This document shows, one piece after another, positions 1 through 7,911 of a stretch of 32,506 nucleotides of DNA. Positions within the stretch are counted from its first letter, which is position 1, and each line of letters opens with the position of its first letter. A program made the position numbers and the translations under genes. The stretch comes from Actinomycetota bacterium (lineage in GTDB: Bacteria; Actinomycetota; Thermoleophilia; Gaiellales; Gaiellaceae). Under the pieces are notes generated by a model that saw nothing but the letters and a program-made list of their open reading frames with translations, had not been told where the DNA came from and searched no databases. The stretch covers positions 1 to 32,506 of the forward strand of contig JAFAHG010000071.1 in assembly GCA_019237315.1 (NCBI GenBank), read 5' to 3'.

Positions 1-951
1 GGCATCCCGTTCGAGGGGAACTACTCCTCGTGGCTCGACCAGAAGCAGACCCGCCTCGCGGCCGAGGAGAAGCAGGAGTCGGCGCGCCGGCGCACGCTCG
101 CGCGCGAGCTCGAGTGGGTGCGCATGAGCCCGCGCGCGCGACACGCGAAGTCGAAGGCGCGGTTGGCGGCGTACGAGAAGCTCTATGCGGAGGAGGCGGC
201 GGTCAAGCTCGACCGCGTCGAGATCCACGTCCCGCCCGGCCCGCGCCTGGGCGACGTCGTCATCGAGGCGGACGGCCTTGCGAAGGGGTTCGGTGACCGC
301 CTTCTCTTCGAGGGGCTGTCGTTCTCGCTGCCGCCGGCGGGGATCGTCGGCGTCGTCGGGCCGAACGGCGCGGGGAAGACGACGCTCTTCCGGCTGATCG
401 CAGGCGAGGAGGAGCCGGACGCGGGGACGCTGCGACTCGGCGACACCGTGCAGCTCGCGTACGTCGACCAGTCGCGCGGCGGGCTCGACCCGAAGAACAC
501 GGTGTGGAAGGAGATCAGCGGCGGGCTCGACACGATCGAGCTCGGCAAGCGCGAGGTGAACTCACGGCAGTACGTCTCGTGGTTCAATTTCAAGGGCGGC
601 GACCAGCAGAAGCCGGTCGCGCAGCTGTCGGGCGGCGAGCGAAACCGTGTCCACCTCGCGAAGCTGCTCAAGTCCGGCGGCAACGTGCTGCTCCTCGACG
701 AGCCGACGAACGACCTCGACGTCGACACGCTGCGCGCGCTCGAGGAGGCGCTCAACGACTTCGCGGGCTGCGCGGTCGTGATCACGCACGACCGATGGTT
801 CCTCGACCGCGTGGCGACGCACATCCTCGCGTTCGAGGGCGAGTCGCAGGTGACGTGGTTCGAGGGTACGTGGGCCGAGTACGCCGACTGGCGCGGGCCC
901 GAGGCGCTCGAGCCACACCGCATCAAGTACAAGCCGCTCGTGCGCGCCTAA
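1..951 (+). CDS. ettA: EttA, energy-dependent translational throttle ABC-F ATPase (5' truncated by window)
   Basis: The reading frame is open from base 1, so the N-terminal ABC domain lies outside the window. What is visible is the inter-domain linker (starting GIPFEGNYSSWLDQK), then the second ABC domain. That domain has Walker A GPNGAGKTT, signature LSGGE and Walker B LLLDEPTNDLD, followed by the HDRWFLDR switch region and the C-terminal end RIKYKPLVRA. The linker and the C-terminus both match the EttA branch of ABC-F proteins closely. These are soluble, lack membrane domains, and act at the ribosomal E site to gate elongation according to ATP/ADP. The GTG at 118 is an internal codon, not the start. 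The stop TAA (949-951) interlocks with the sufD stop on the other strand. Confidence 0.95.
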   Translation, partial: GIPFEGNYSSWLDQKQTRLAAEEKQESARRRTLARELEWVRMSPRARHAKSKARLAAYEKLYAEEAAVKLDRVEIHVPPGPRLGDVVIEADGLAKGFGDRLLFEGLSFSLPPAGIVGVVGPNGAGKTTLFRLIAGEEEPDAGTLRLGDTVQLAYVDQSRGGLDPKNTVWKEISGGLDTIELGKREVNSRQYVSWFNFKGGDQQKPVAQLSGGERNRVHLAKLLKSGGNVLLLDEPTNDLDVDTLRALEEALNDFAGCAVVITHDRWFLDRVATHILAFEGESQVTWFEGTWAEYADWRGPEALEPHRIKYKPLVRA

Positions 952-2168
952 GTCTGCGGGATGCGGGCCTCGAGCGCGGCGCCGAGCGCTTCGCGCACGG
1001 GCTCGAGCTCGATGCGGTCGAGCACGTCCTGGAAGAAGCCGCGCACGATCAGCCGCTCCGCCTCCGACCGCGTGAGGCCGCGCGACATCAGGTAGAAGAG
1101 CTGCTCCTCGTCGACGCGGCCGAGCGTCGCGCCGTGCGTGCAGCGGACGTCGTTCGCCATGATCTCGAGGCCCGGGATCGAGTCGGCGTGCGCGTCCGGT
1201 GAGAGCAGGAGGTTGCGGTTCTCCTGGTAGGCGTTCGTCTTCTGCGCATCCGGCTCGACGCGGATCATCCCCCGCCACACCGCGCGCGCCGTCTCACGCA
1301 GCGCGCCCTTGAACGCGAAGTCGGACTCGGTCGAAGGAGCGATGTGCTCCTGGAAGGTGTCGTAGTCGAGGTGCTGGCTGCCGTCGGCGAAGTACGCGCC
1401 GGTGACGCGCGACGTCGCGCCGGGACCGTTCAGATCGTTCTGGATGCGGATCTTCCCGCGCTTGGAGCCGAAGCCGCCGGCGACCCAGTCGAGCTCGGCG
1501 TCGCGCTCGACGCGCGCGTGGTGCGTCCCGAAGTGCCACGTCTCGCGCGAGAGGTTCTGGATCGAGACGTACTCGAGCTTCGCCGCCTGCTCGACGTAGA
1601 GCTCCGCGACCGCGTTCGTGTAGGCCGGCAGGTCAGGCCGCGCGGACGCGTATTCCTCGATCACCGTGAACCGCGACTCCTCCTCCGCGATCACGAGCAA
1701 CCGGAAGAAGAGCGACCCGTTCTCGGCCGAGTTGTGGAGCCGCACGTACAGCGGCTGCCGCAGGACGTGTCCCTTCGGGACGTGGACGAGCAGGCCGTGC
1801 TCCCAGACGGCTGCGTTGTGCGCGGCGAACTTCTCGTTCCAGCCGACGAGCTCGTAGAGACGCTGGTGATCCGGTGAAAGCGGCTCGAAGACGACACCCT
1901 CAGGGGCGCGGTCGACCGTGATCCCGCTCTCGGTGACCGTGGCCAGTCCGGCCACGTCCAGGTCGAGCAGCTGTGGAACGTTTGTCACGGCGGCTGCAGC
2001 CGGACGTGTCCCGAAGGACGAGGGGTCGAAGTCCTTCAGGTCGGTGAAGCGCCAGGCTTCGTCTCGGGTTGTGGGCAGCGGCAGCGCCTCGTAGGCGGCC
2101 GCCGCGGCGGCGTTAGCCAATCGGGCCCGGGGCAAAGCCCCGGCCCCTCTCAAGGTCGGCGTCGACAA
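948..2168 (-). CDS. sufD: SufD, Fe-S cluster scaffold subunit
   Basis: About 406 residues, the usual SufD size. The N-terminal part carries the EAWRFTDLKDFDP segment typical of SufD; the C-terminal core is the beta-helix SufBD fold, with NDVRCTHGATLGRVDEEQ followed by [17 protein letters not shown]. SufD pairs with SufB in the SufBC2D complex that builds Fe-S clusters in the cytosol; the conserved His after RCT is the one implicated in cluster assembly. The start is uncertain: there is no ATG or GTG between the sufB stop (2177) and the conserved region. TTG candidates are at 2168, 2153, 2135 and 2120. I chose 2168 because it lies 8 bases beyond the sufB stop; the TTG at 2135 follows a purine-rich GAGAGGGG stretch and is also plausible. 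A strong hairpin covers this N-terminal region. Confidence 0.9.
   Translation of the reverse strand: MSTPTLRGAGALPRARLANAAAAAAYEALPLPTTRDEAWRFTDLKDFDPSSFGTRPAAAAVTNVPQLLDLDVAGLATVTESGITVDRAPEGVVFEPLSPDHQRLYELVGWNEKFAAHNAAVWEHGLLVHVPKGHVLRQPLYVRLHNSAENGSLFFRLLVIAEEESRFTVIEEYASARPDLPAYTNAVAELYVEQAAKLEYVSIQNLSRETWHFGTHHARVERDAELDWVAGGFGSKRGKIRIQNDLNGPGATSRVTGAYFADGSQHLDYDTFQEHIAPSTESDFAFKGALRETARAVWRGMIRVEPDAQKTNAYQENRNLLLSPDAHADSIPGLEIMANDVRCTHGATLGRVDEEQLFYLMSRGLTRSEAERLIVRGFFQDVLDRIELEPVREALGAALEARIPQT
2123..2147. repeat. GC-rich hairpin at the sufB-sufD junction
   Basis: An inverted repeat with a 3-base loop: seven pairs closing an AAA (TTT on the mRNA) loop, a single-base bulge, then three more G-C pairs. 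On the minus-strand mRNA the inner part reads CCGGGGC-TTT-GCCCCGG. It begins about 30 bases after the sufB stop and overlaps the poorly conserved start of sufD. It could be a dispersed palindromic element or a processing or attenuation structure between sufB and sufD. Confidence 0.6.
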
Positions 2169-2176
2169 GCGCCGCC

Positions 2177-3595
2177 TTAGCCAACCGAGCCTTCCATCTG
2201 GAGCTGGATCAGCCGGTTCATCTCGACGGCGTACTCGAGCGGGAGCTCCTTCGTGATCGGCTCGACGAAGCCCGACACGATCATCGCCGAGGCCTCCGCC
2301 TCGGAAAGGCCGCGCGACATCAGGTAGAAGAGCTGCTCCTCGCCGATCTTCGACACCGTCGCCTCGTGGCCGATGTCGACCTCGCTCTCGTCGATCTGGA
2401 TGTACGGGTAGGTGTCGGAGCGCGAGTCCTCGTCGAGGATCAGCGCGTCGCAGACGACCTTCGACTTCGAGCCCTTCGCGCCCTTCGCGACCTCGAGCAG
2501 CCCGCGGTACCCGGCACGGCCGCCGTTCTTCGAGATCGACTTCGACGTGATCACCGACGAGGTGTTCGGCGCCACGTGTACGCACTTGCCGCCTGCGTCC
2601 TGATGCTGCCCCGAGCCGGCGAACGCGATCGACAGCACCTCGCCGTGCGCGCGCTCGCCGAGGAGCCAGATCGCCGGGTACTTCATCGTCAGCTTCGAGC
2701 CGAGGTTCCCGTCGACCCACTCCATCGTCGCGTCCTCGTGCGCAACTGCACGCTTCGTGACGAGGTTGTAGACGTTGTTCGACCAGTTCTGGATCGTCGT
2801 GTAGCGGCAGCGCCCGCCGCGCTTGACCACGATCTCGACCACGGCCGAATGCAGCGAGTCCGAGGAATAGATCGGCGCCGTGCATCCCTCGACGTAGTGC
2901 ACGTACGCGCCCTCGTCGACGATGATCAGCGTCCGCTCGAACTGGCCCATGTTCTCCGCGTTGATGCGGAAGTACGCCTGCAGCGGCATCTCGATCGACA
3001 CGCCCGGCGGTACGTAGATGAACGAGCCGCCCGACCACACCGCCGAGTTCAGCGCCGCGAACTTGTTGTCGTTCTGCGGGATGATCGTCCCGAAGTACTG
3101 CTTGACGAGCTCCTCGTGCTCGCGCAACCCGGAGTCCATGTCGAGGAACAGGACACCCTGCGCGGTCAGCGACTCCTGGAGCTTGTGGTAGACGACCTCC
3201 GACTCGTACTGCGCGCCGACGCCGGCGAGGTACTTCTTCTCCGCCTCGGGGATGCCGAGCTTGTCCCACGTGTCGCGAATGTCCGGCGGCAGGTCCTCCC
3301 ACGACTCGGCCTGCTTCTCGGTCGGCTTGATGTAGTAGTAGATGTTGTCGAAGTCGATGCCGCTCAGGTCGCCGCCCCACGTCGGCATGGGCCGCGCGAG
3401 GAAGTAGTCGAGGGATGTGTGGCGGAACTTCCGCATCCAGTCGGGCTCGTTCTTGTGCGACGAGATCGCGTCGACGAGCTCGTGCGACAGCCCGCGCCCC
3501 GACTTGAAGAAGTAGTCCTCCGGAACGTGGAAGCCGTACTTGATCGCGTAGTCGGAGCCGATCCCCTGGACGATCTCGGTCTCGGTCTGCGTCAC
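2177..3595 (-). CDS. sufB: SufB, Fe-S cluster scaffold subunit
   Basis: 472 residues from the chosen start. Family landmarks are [18 protein letters not shown] near the N-terminus, [53 protein letters not shown] and the C-terminal [18 protein letters not shown] shared with SufD. SufB is the main scaffold of SufBC2D. The start is set at GTG 3593-3595, which overlaps the sufC stop as GTGA and has AAGGAG 8 bases upstream. A further upstream in-frame start (3616) would run into sufC without benefit. Tight coupling with sufC on one side and sufD on the other suggests stoichiometric synthesis of the complex. Confidence 0.96.
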   Translation of the reverse strand: MTQTETEIVQGIGSDYAIKYGFHVPEDYFFKSGRGLSHELVDAISSHKNEPDWMRKFRHTSLDYFLARPMPTWGGDLSGIDFDNIYYYIKPTEKQAESWEDLPPDIRDTWDKLGIPEAEKKYLAGVGAQYESEVVYHKLQESLTAQGVLFLDMDSGLREHEELVKQYFGTIIPQNDNKFAALNSAVWSGGSFIYVPPGVSIEMPLQAYFRINAENMGQFERTLIIVDEGAYVHYVEGCTAPIYSSDSLHSAVVEIVVKRGGRCRYTTIQNWSNNVYNLVTKRAVAHEDATMEWVDGNLGSKLTMKYPAIWLLGERAHGEVLSIAFAGSGQHQDAGGKCVHVAPNTSSVITSKSISKNGGRAGYRGLLEVAKGAKGSKSKVVCDALILDEDSRSDTYPYIQIDESEVDIGHEATVSKIGEEQLFYLMSRGLSEAEASAMIVSGFVEPITKELPLEYAVEMNRLIQLQMEGSVG

Positions 3596-4362
3596 GCGAC
3601 CTTCTCCTTCTCCCACTTCGCGTAGCCCGACTTCTCGAGCTCCTGTGCGAGCTCGGGGCCGCCCTCCTCGACGATCTGCCCGTCGACGAAGACGTGCACG
3701 AAGTTCGGCTGGATGTAGTTGAGGATGCGCTGGTAGTGCGTGATGACGAGCGCGCCCATGGAGGGACCGACGAGCTCCTTCACGCCGCCGGCGACGATCT
3801 TCAGCGCGTCGATGTCGAGACCGGAGTCGGTCTCGTCGAGCACGGCGACGCGCGGCTTCAGCATCGCCATCTGCAGGATCTCGACGCGCTTCTTCTCGCC
3901 GCCGGAGAACCCGTCGTTGAGGTAGCGCGACGCGAGCTCCCGCGAGACCTTCAGCCTCTCCATCTGTGCGAAGAGCTCCGTGCGGAACTCCGGCACCGGG
4001 ACGGGGTCGTCGACGCCGCCCGCGCGCGCCTTCCGGATCGCGTTGATCGCGCTCCGCAGGAAGCTCGTCACGGTGACGCCCGGGATCGCGTACGGGTACT
4101 GGAAGGCGAGGAACAGACCCTGCTGCGCCCGCTCGTCCGCGCCGGCCTCGGTCACGTCCGCGCCGTCGAGGAGGATCTGGCCCTCCGTGATCTCGTAGGC
4201 CGGGTGCCCGGCGATCGCGTAGGCGAGGGTCGACTTGCCCGACCCGTTCGGCCCCATGATCGCGTGCACCTCGTTCGTGTCCACGCGCAGGTCGACACCC
4301 TTGACGATCTCGGTGCCGTCCTCGAGGGCGACGTGGAGGTTCTTCAACTCGAGCAGAGCCAT
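3592..4362 (-). CDS. sufC: SufC, Fe-S assembly ATPase
   Basis: 256 residues, a stand-alone ABC ATPase. Walker A is GPNGSGKST, the signature is FSGGEKKR, and the Walker B region reads [16 protein letters not shown]. The ETDSGLDID form and the ending [10 protein letters not shown] are typical of SufC rather than a transporter ATPase. It powers rearrangement of the SufBC2D scaffold. It is the first gene of the operon. ATG 4360-4362 has no Shine-Dalgarno upstream, but TACCAT lies 9 bases before it, consistent with a leaderless transcript. The operon order C-B-D lacks sufS, sufU and a SufR-like regulator within this window. Confidence 0.96.
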   Translation of the reverse strand: MALLELKNLHVALEDGTEIVKGVDLRVDTNEVHAIMGPNGSGKSTLAYAIAGHPAYEITEGQILLDGADVTEAGADERAQQGLFLAFQYPYAIPGVTVTSFLRSAINAIRKARAGGVDDPVPVPEFRTELFAQMERLKVSRELASRYLNDGFSGGEKKRVEILQMAMLKPRVAVLDETDSGLDIDALKIVAGGVKELVGPSMGALVITHYQRILNYIQPNFVHVFVDGQIVEEGGPELAQELEKSGYAKWEKEKVA

Positions 4363-4371
4363 GGGGAAATC

Positions 4372-4377
4372 ATGGTA
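4372..4377 (-). promoter_or_regulatory. Putative -10 element of the suf operon
   Basis: TACCAT on the minus strand, 9 bases from the sufC ATG. It fits a TANNNT -10 box that would start transcription at or next to the start codon. No clear -35 was seen. It sits in a 68-base divergent spacer shared with tatA. Confidence 0.4.
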
Positions 4378-4417
4378 TCCAAAGGAAATCCGCAGCCGGC
4401 CGGCGGCACGGAGGCGC

Positions 4418-4423
4418 TAAGCT
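4418..4423 (+). promoter_or_regulatory. Putative -10 element of tatA
   Basis: TAAGCT, 7 bases before the tatA ATG, with no Shine-Dalgarno between. This is the spacing expected of a leaderless actinobacterial transcript. Confidence 0.4.
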
Positions 4424-4430
4424 TTCCCGC

Positions 4431-4664
4431 ATGACAGGTTGGACGAGCCCGACGCACATCGTGCTCCTGCTGCTGATCGCCCTCCTCCTCTTCGGCGCCA
4501 AGCGCCTGCCGGAGATCGGCCATTCGCTCGGTAAGGGTCTCCGCGAGTTCAAGGGCGCGCTGACCGGCGAGGACGAGAAGAAGCCGGAGCTCCCGGTTGC
4601 GACCGCGACGACGGCAGTCGAGCCGCCTGCCGTCGCAGCCGCGCCCCACGACGACACGGTCTAG
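4431..4664 (+). CDS. tatA: TatA, Sec-independent protein translocase component
   Basis: 77 residues. A single N-terminal membrane segment (about residues 8-22, HIVLLLLIALLLFGAKRL) is followed by the FG hinge and an amphipathic helix LPEIGHSLGKGLREFKGAL. A polar, Ala/Pro-rich tail follows. This is the standard TatA/TatE layout. TatA forms the pore or membrane-thinning oligomer of the twin-arginine pathway, which exports folded proteins. It is the first gene of a plus-strand run with tatC 3 bases downstream. No separate tatB is visible; many Gram-positive systems use TatA and TatC only, or keep tatB elsewhere. Confidence 0.95.
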   Translation: MTGWTSPTHIVLLLLIALLLFGAKRLPEIGHSLGKGLREFKGALTGEDEKKPELPVATATTAVEPPAVAAAPHDDTV

Positions 4665-4667
4665 CGC

Positions 4668-5429
4668 GTGAAGCGGCCGCGGCGCTTGCGCTACGGCGAC
4701 GAGGCGACCCTGGTCGAGCACCTCGACGAGCTACGCGCACGCATCATCATCGTCCTGGTCTCGCTCAGCGTCGCGACGGCAGTCGCGTTTGCGTTCCACA
4801 CGCGAATCCTCGACGAGCTGAACGTCCTCCTGCCGGAAAACCATCGGCACGACATCGTCACCTTCAACGTCACCGAGCCGTTCACTACCTCGCTCGCCGT
4901 CAGCGTGTACGCCGCGCTTGTCGTGACGCTGCCGATCGCGCTCTGGCAGCTCTGGGCCTTCCTCGCACCGGCGGTCATCGAGCACGTGCAGCGGACGATC
5001 GCCGCGCTGATCGTGTTCGCCTCCGCGCTCGCCGCAGCCGGTCTCGCGTTCGGCTACTTCGTCGTCCTCCCGGCGGCGCTGCACTACCTCACGAACTACG
5101 ACTCGCACCAGTTCCACGTCCTGATCCGCGCGCAGAGCTACTACTCGTTCACGGCGACGCTATTGCTAGCGATGGTCGCGATCTTCGAGGTGCCCGTCGC
5201 CGTCCTCGGCCTCGTCCGCGTCGGTGTCCTGACGTCCCGCCAGCTGCGGCGCAACCGACGCTGGGGCTACTTCGTCGTCGCGGTCCTCGCCCTCGGGCTG
5301 CCTGGTCCCGACCTCGTGACGACGTCGCTCGAGCTCGTCCCGATGTGGGCGATCTACGAAGGGTCGATCTGGCTCGCGGTGCTCGTCGAGCGGCGCGTCG
5401 CGCTCGCCGCACCCGCAGTCGGGACATGA
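4668..5429 (+). CDS. tatC: TatC, twin-arginine translocase receptor subunit
   Basis: 253 residues with a GTG start three bases after the tatA stop. The cytoplasmic N-terminus has the conserved LVEHLDELRARI motif. About six membrane segments follow, with the periplasmic NVTEPFTTSL loop and the C-terminal GPDLVTTSLELVPMWAIYE segment typical of the family. TatC recognises twin-arginine signal peptides and recruits TatA. Its stop overlaps the next gene as ATGA. Confidence 0.95.
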   Translation: MKRPRRLRYGDEATLVEHLDELRARIIIVLVSLSVATAVAFAFHTRILDELNVLLPENHRHDIVTFNVTEPFTTSLAVSVYAALVVTLPIALWQLWAFLAPAVIEHVQRTIAALIVFASALAAAGLAFGYFVVLPAALHYLTNYDSHQFHVLIRAQSYYSFTATLLLAMVAIFEVPVAVLGLVRVGVLTSRQLRRNRRWGYFVVAVLALGLPGPDLVTTSLELVPMWAIYEGSIWLAVLVERRVALAAPAVGT

Positions 5430-6694
5430 GCGAGCTCTCCGCCGGCTGGGTGCTCCCCGTCGACGGCCCGCCGATCGAGAACGGCCGCGTCGTCTGGGAG
5501 GACGGCCGCATCGTCGAGGTCGGACCGGGCCGCGCCGCACGCCACCTCGACGACGCCGTAATCCTGCCTGGGTTCGTCAACGCGCACTCGCATCTCGAGT
5601 ACGCGGTGTACGCCGGCTTCGGCGACGGCCTTCCGTTCGCGCGCTGGCTGCTCGTGCACATGGAACGCAAGGCGCGCATCGGCCTCCCGGAGATGGAGGC
5701 GATTGCGCGGCTCGGCGCCGCCGAATGCCTCACCGCAGGCATCACCACCGTCGGCGACTGCAGCTTCACGGGAGTGAGCGCGCCGGCGTGCGCGGAGCTC
5801 GGCCTGCGCGCGATCGTCTACCTCGAGGTGTTCAGCCGCGACGGCTTTGGCCTCGAGCGCTTCGAGGAGAACCGCCCGCGCGTCGATGCGGTCGCGAACG
5901 GTCTCGTCCGGCTCGGCGTCTCCCCGCACGCGCCCTACACGGTCGGCCTCGACCTCTACCGCGAAGCCTACGACCTCGGCCTCCCGGTCGCGACGCACCT
6001 GAACGAGAGCCGCGACGAGCTCGACTGGCTCGCCGACGGCACGGGCCCGTGGCAGCCGTTCGGCGACGCGCTGCCGAAACCCCTCGGCCGCAGCGGCATC
6101 CGCGCACTCGCGGCGGAAGGGCTGCTCCGCCCCGGCCTCGTCGCCGCGCATTGCGTCGTCGTCGACGCGGAAGAGGTCGCGCTGCTCGCCGAGCACGACG
6201 TCGCCGTCGTCCACTGTCCGCGCTCGAACTCGCTGCTCGGCTGCGGGACGGCCCCGCTCGCCGAGTTGCGCGCGGCGGGCCTGCGCGTCGCCGTCGGGAC
6301 GGACTCGCCCGCGTCGACGCCGTCGTTCGACATGTTCGAGGAGATGCGCACAGCGGTCTACCTCGCACGCGCGCGCGAGCGCAACCCCGAGGCACTCGGC
6401 GCCGAGGAGGCGCTCGCCCTCGCTACGATCGGCGGCGCGCGCGCGCTGGGGCTCGAGGGGGAGATCGGCACCCTGACGCCGGGCAAGCGGGCCGACCTGA
6501 CGGTCCTCTCGCTCGCCGGAAGCCCGTACCATCCCGTCGAGGATCCGGCCGCCGCAGTCGTCTTCGGAGGCTCGCCGGAACGGGTCCTCGAGACGGTCGT
6601 CGACGGAGTCACCCGCTACAGGCAAGGAGAGGACGCATGGCACGAGGTACGCAGCACCGCAAGCGCCGCCCGCGCCCGACTCCTAGCGCCGTAA
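5426..6694 (+). CDS. Metal-dependent amidohydrolase / deaminase family protein
   Basis: 422 residues from ATG 5426, which overlaps the tatC stop (ATGA). It has the amidohydrolase composite fold. An N-terminal beta-sandwich part is followed by the metal motif GFVNAHSHLEY. Further ligands are the His in VATHLNES and the His in LVAAHCVV, and the late catalytic Asp is in GTDSPAS. The C-terminal GTLTPGKRADLTVL closes the sandwich. The segment SPHAPYTVG and the NESRDELDWL stretch place it with the nucleoside-type deaminases (ATZ/TRZ, S-adenosylhomocysteine or aminodeoxyfutalosine deaminase). If the host makes menaquinone by the futalosine route, it could be the MqnX step. No other menaquinone gene is present here, so the substrate stays open. 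The 3' end overlaps the next gene by 58 bases. Confidence 0.85.
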   Translation: MSELSAGWVLPVDGPPIENGRVVWEDGRIVEVGPGRAARHLDDAVILPGFVNAHSHLEYAVYAGFGDGLPFARWLLVHMERKARIGLPEMEAIARLGAAECLTAGITTVGDCSFTGVSAPACAELGLRAIVYLEVFSRDGFGLERFEENRPRVDAVANGLVRLGVSPHAPYTVGLDLYREAYDLGLPVATHLNESRDELDWLADGTGPWQPFGDALPKPLGRSGIRALAAEGLLRPGLVAAHCVVVDAEEVALLAEHDVAVVHCPRSNSLLGCGTAPLAELRAAGLRVAVGTDSPASTPSFDMFEEMRTAVYLARARERNPEALGAEEALALATIGGARALGLEGEIGTLTPGKRADLTVLSLAGSPYHPVEDPAAAVVFGGSPERVLETVVDGVTRYRQGEDAWHEVRSTASAARARLLAP

Positions 6695-7536
6695 CCTCAC
6701 CCGCAGCGCCCCCGCGGCGCGCGAAGGCGAAGCCGAGGCACGCGAGCTGGGAGGACGAGCTCTTCTTCAGCCGCATCAAGGTCCACGCGAAGTGGATGTT
6801 CGTGCTGCTCGCCGTGGTCTTCGCCGCCGGCTTCGTCTTCTTCGGCATCGGCTCCGGCTCGAGCGGCATCACGTCGGCGATGCAGAACTTCTTCAACTTC
6901 GGCAGTGGCAGCACGTCGCTCTCCTCGCTGCAGAACAAGGCAAATGCACATCCGAAGGTCGCCTCGGACTGGCGCGCGCTCGCCTCGAAGCTCGAGCAGG
7001 ACCAGAAGCTCGACCGCGCCATCACCGCGCTCGAGCACTACACCGCGCTCGCGCCGAAGGACGAGAGCGCGCTCGAGGAGCTCGCGGGCCTCTACGTCCG
7101 ACGCGCCGGCGACTACTACAACCTCTACGCGCAGATCAGCGGGCAGAGCCAGCTCGTCTCGCCGTCGTCGATCTTCCGTCCCGCGCAGAGCTCGCCGTTC
7201 GGCAAGGCGTTCGCGAACCAGGACCCGATCCTGGCGAACCAGGCGTCGATCATCAGCACGCAGCAGTCGAACGACCTGACGCATCTCTCGACCCTGAACG
7301 CGCAGGCGGAGCAGACCTACAAGAAGCTCGTGAAGCTCGTCCCCGACAATGCGACGTACCAGTTCCAGCTCGCGGAGGTCGCGGACAGCCTGGGCGACAA
7401 GACGGTCGCGGTGACGGCCTACAAGACCTTCCTGAAGCTCGCCCCGAACGACTCCCTCGCCCCGCGGGCGAAGACGCGCCTCAAGGCGCTCCAGACGCCG
7501 ACGGTCAAGCTCTCACCGAGCAGCGGGAAGAAGTAA
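6637..7536 (+). CDS. Membrane-anchored tetratricopeptide repeat protein
   Basis: 299 residues. The start at ATG 6637 is fixed by AAGGAG seven bases upstream (6624-6629), although this places the first 58 bases inside the preceding gene. A basic N-terminus (about residues 1-50, many Arg/Lys/Pro) precedes one membrane helix at about 53-71 (MFVLLAVVFAAGFVFFGIG), so most of the protein should lie outside the membrane. Two TPR-like units are recognisable: DWRALASKLEQDQKLDRAIT...YTALAPKDESALEELA and YQFQLAEVADSLGDKTVAVT...FLKLAPND. TPRs mediate protein contacts; the partner is unknown. Its position after tatC and before a cytochrome gene suggests a role in assembly at the membrane, but that is inference. 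Confidence 0.85.
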   Translation: MARGTQHRKRRPRPTPSAVTSPAAPPRRAKAKPRHASWEDELFFSRIKVHAKWMFVLLAVVFAAGFVFFGIGSGSSGITSAMQNFFNFGSGSTSLSSLQNKANAHPKVASDWRALASKLEQDQKLDRAITALEHYTALAPKDESALEELAGLYVRRAGDYYNLYAQISGQSQLVSPSSIFRPAQSSPFGKAFANQDPILANQASIISTQQSNDLTHLSTLNAQAEQTYKKLVKLVPDNATYQFQLAEVADSLGDKTVAVTAYKTFLKLAPNDSLAPRAKTRLKALQTPTVKLSPSSGKK

Positions 7537-7551
7537 GATCCCGCCCGGGTC

Positions 7552-7911
7552 ATGAACTTCGACATCAAGACCGAGCAGCTCTCCGACACCGCGTACGTCA
7601 TCTCGCTTGCGGGCGAGGTCGACCTCTACACGGCGCCCGAGTTCAAGCAGCAGCTCCTCGAGGTCATCACGCAGGGCGCCCGGCAGGTCGTGGTCGACTT
7701 CACGAACACGACCTTCATCGACTCGACGACCCTGGGGGTGCTCGTCGGGGGGATCAAGCGGCTGCGGACGAACGACGGCGAGCTGTCGCTCGTTTGTAAC
7801 GATCGCAACATCACGAAGATCTTCGAGATCACCGGCCTCGACCGCGTGTTCTCGATCTACGACACGCGTGACGACGCAATCTCGGCCCTCGCACCCCAAA
7901 CCTCCGCCTAG
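7552..7911 (+). CDS. STAS-domain anti-sigma factor antagonist
   Basis: 119 residues, a single STAS domain of the SpoIIAA/RsbV type. It has SLAGEVDLYTAPEFKQQL at the N-terminus and the phosphorylation loop TTFIDSTTLGVLV, in which the Ser of IDS is the expected kinase target. These proteins release a sigma factor by binding its anti-sigma kinase when unphosphorylated. No RsbW-like kinase, PP2C phosphatase or sigma factor gene is present in the window, so the partner must be encoded elsewhere. The gene begins 15 bases after the TPR gene without a clear Shine-Dalgarno. Its end overlaps the cytochrome gene start. Confidence 0.92.
   Translation: MNFDIKTEQLSDTAYVISLAGEVDLYTAPEFKQQLLEVITQGARQVVVDFTNTTFIDSTTLGVLVGGIKRLRTNDGELSLVCNDRNITKIFEITGLDRVFSIYDTRDDAISALAPQTSA

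Noticed and set aside
2177-3616. sufB start at 3616
   Set aside because: GTG 3595 has an AAGGAG at proper spacing and a GTGA overlap; the extra seven residues are not conserved.
5345-5428. Amidohydrolase start at 5345, inside tatC
   Set aside because: The added residues are Arg-rich shadow sequence of tatC; ATG 5426 overlaps the tatC stop in the common ATGA form.
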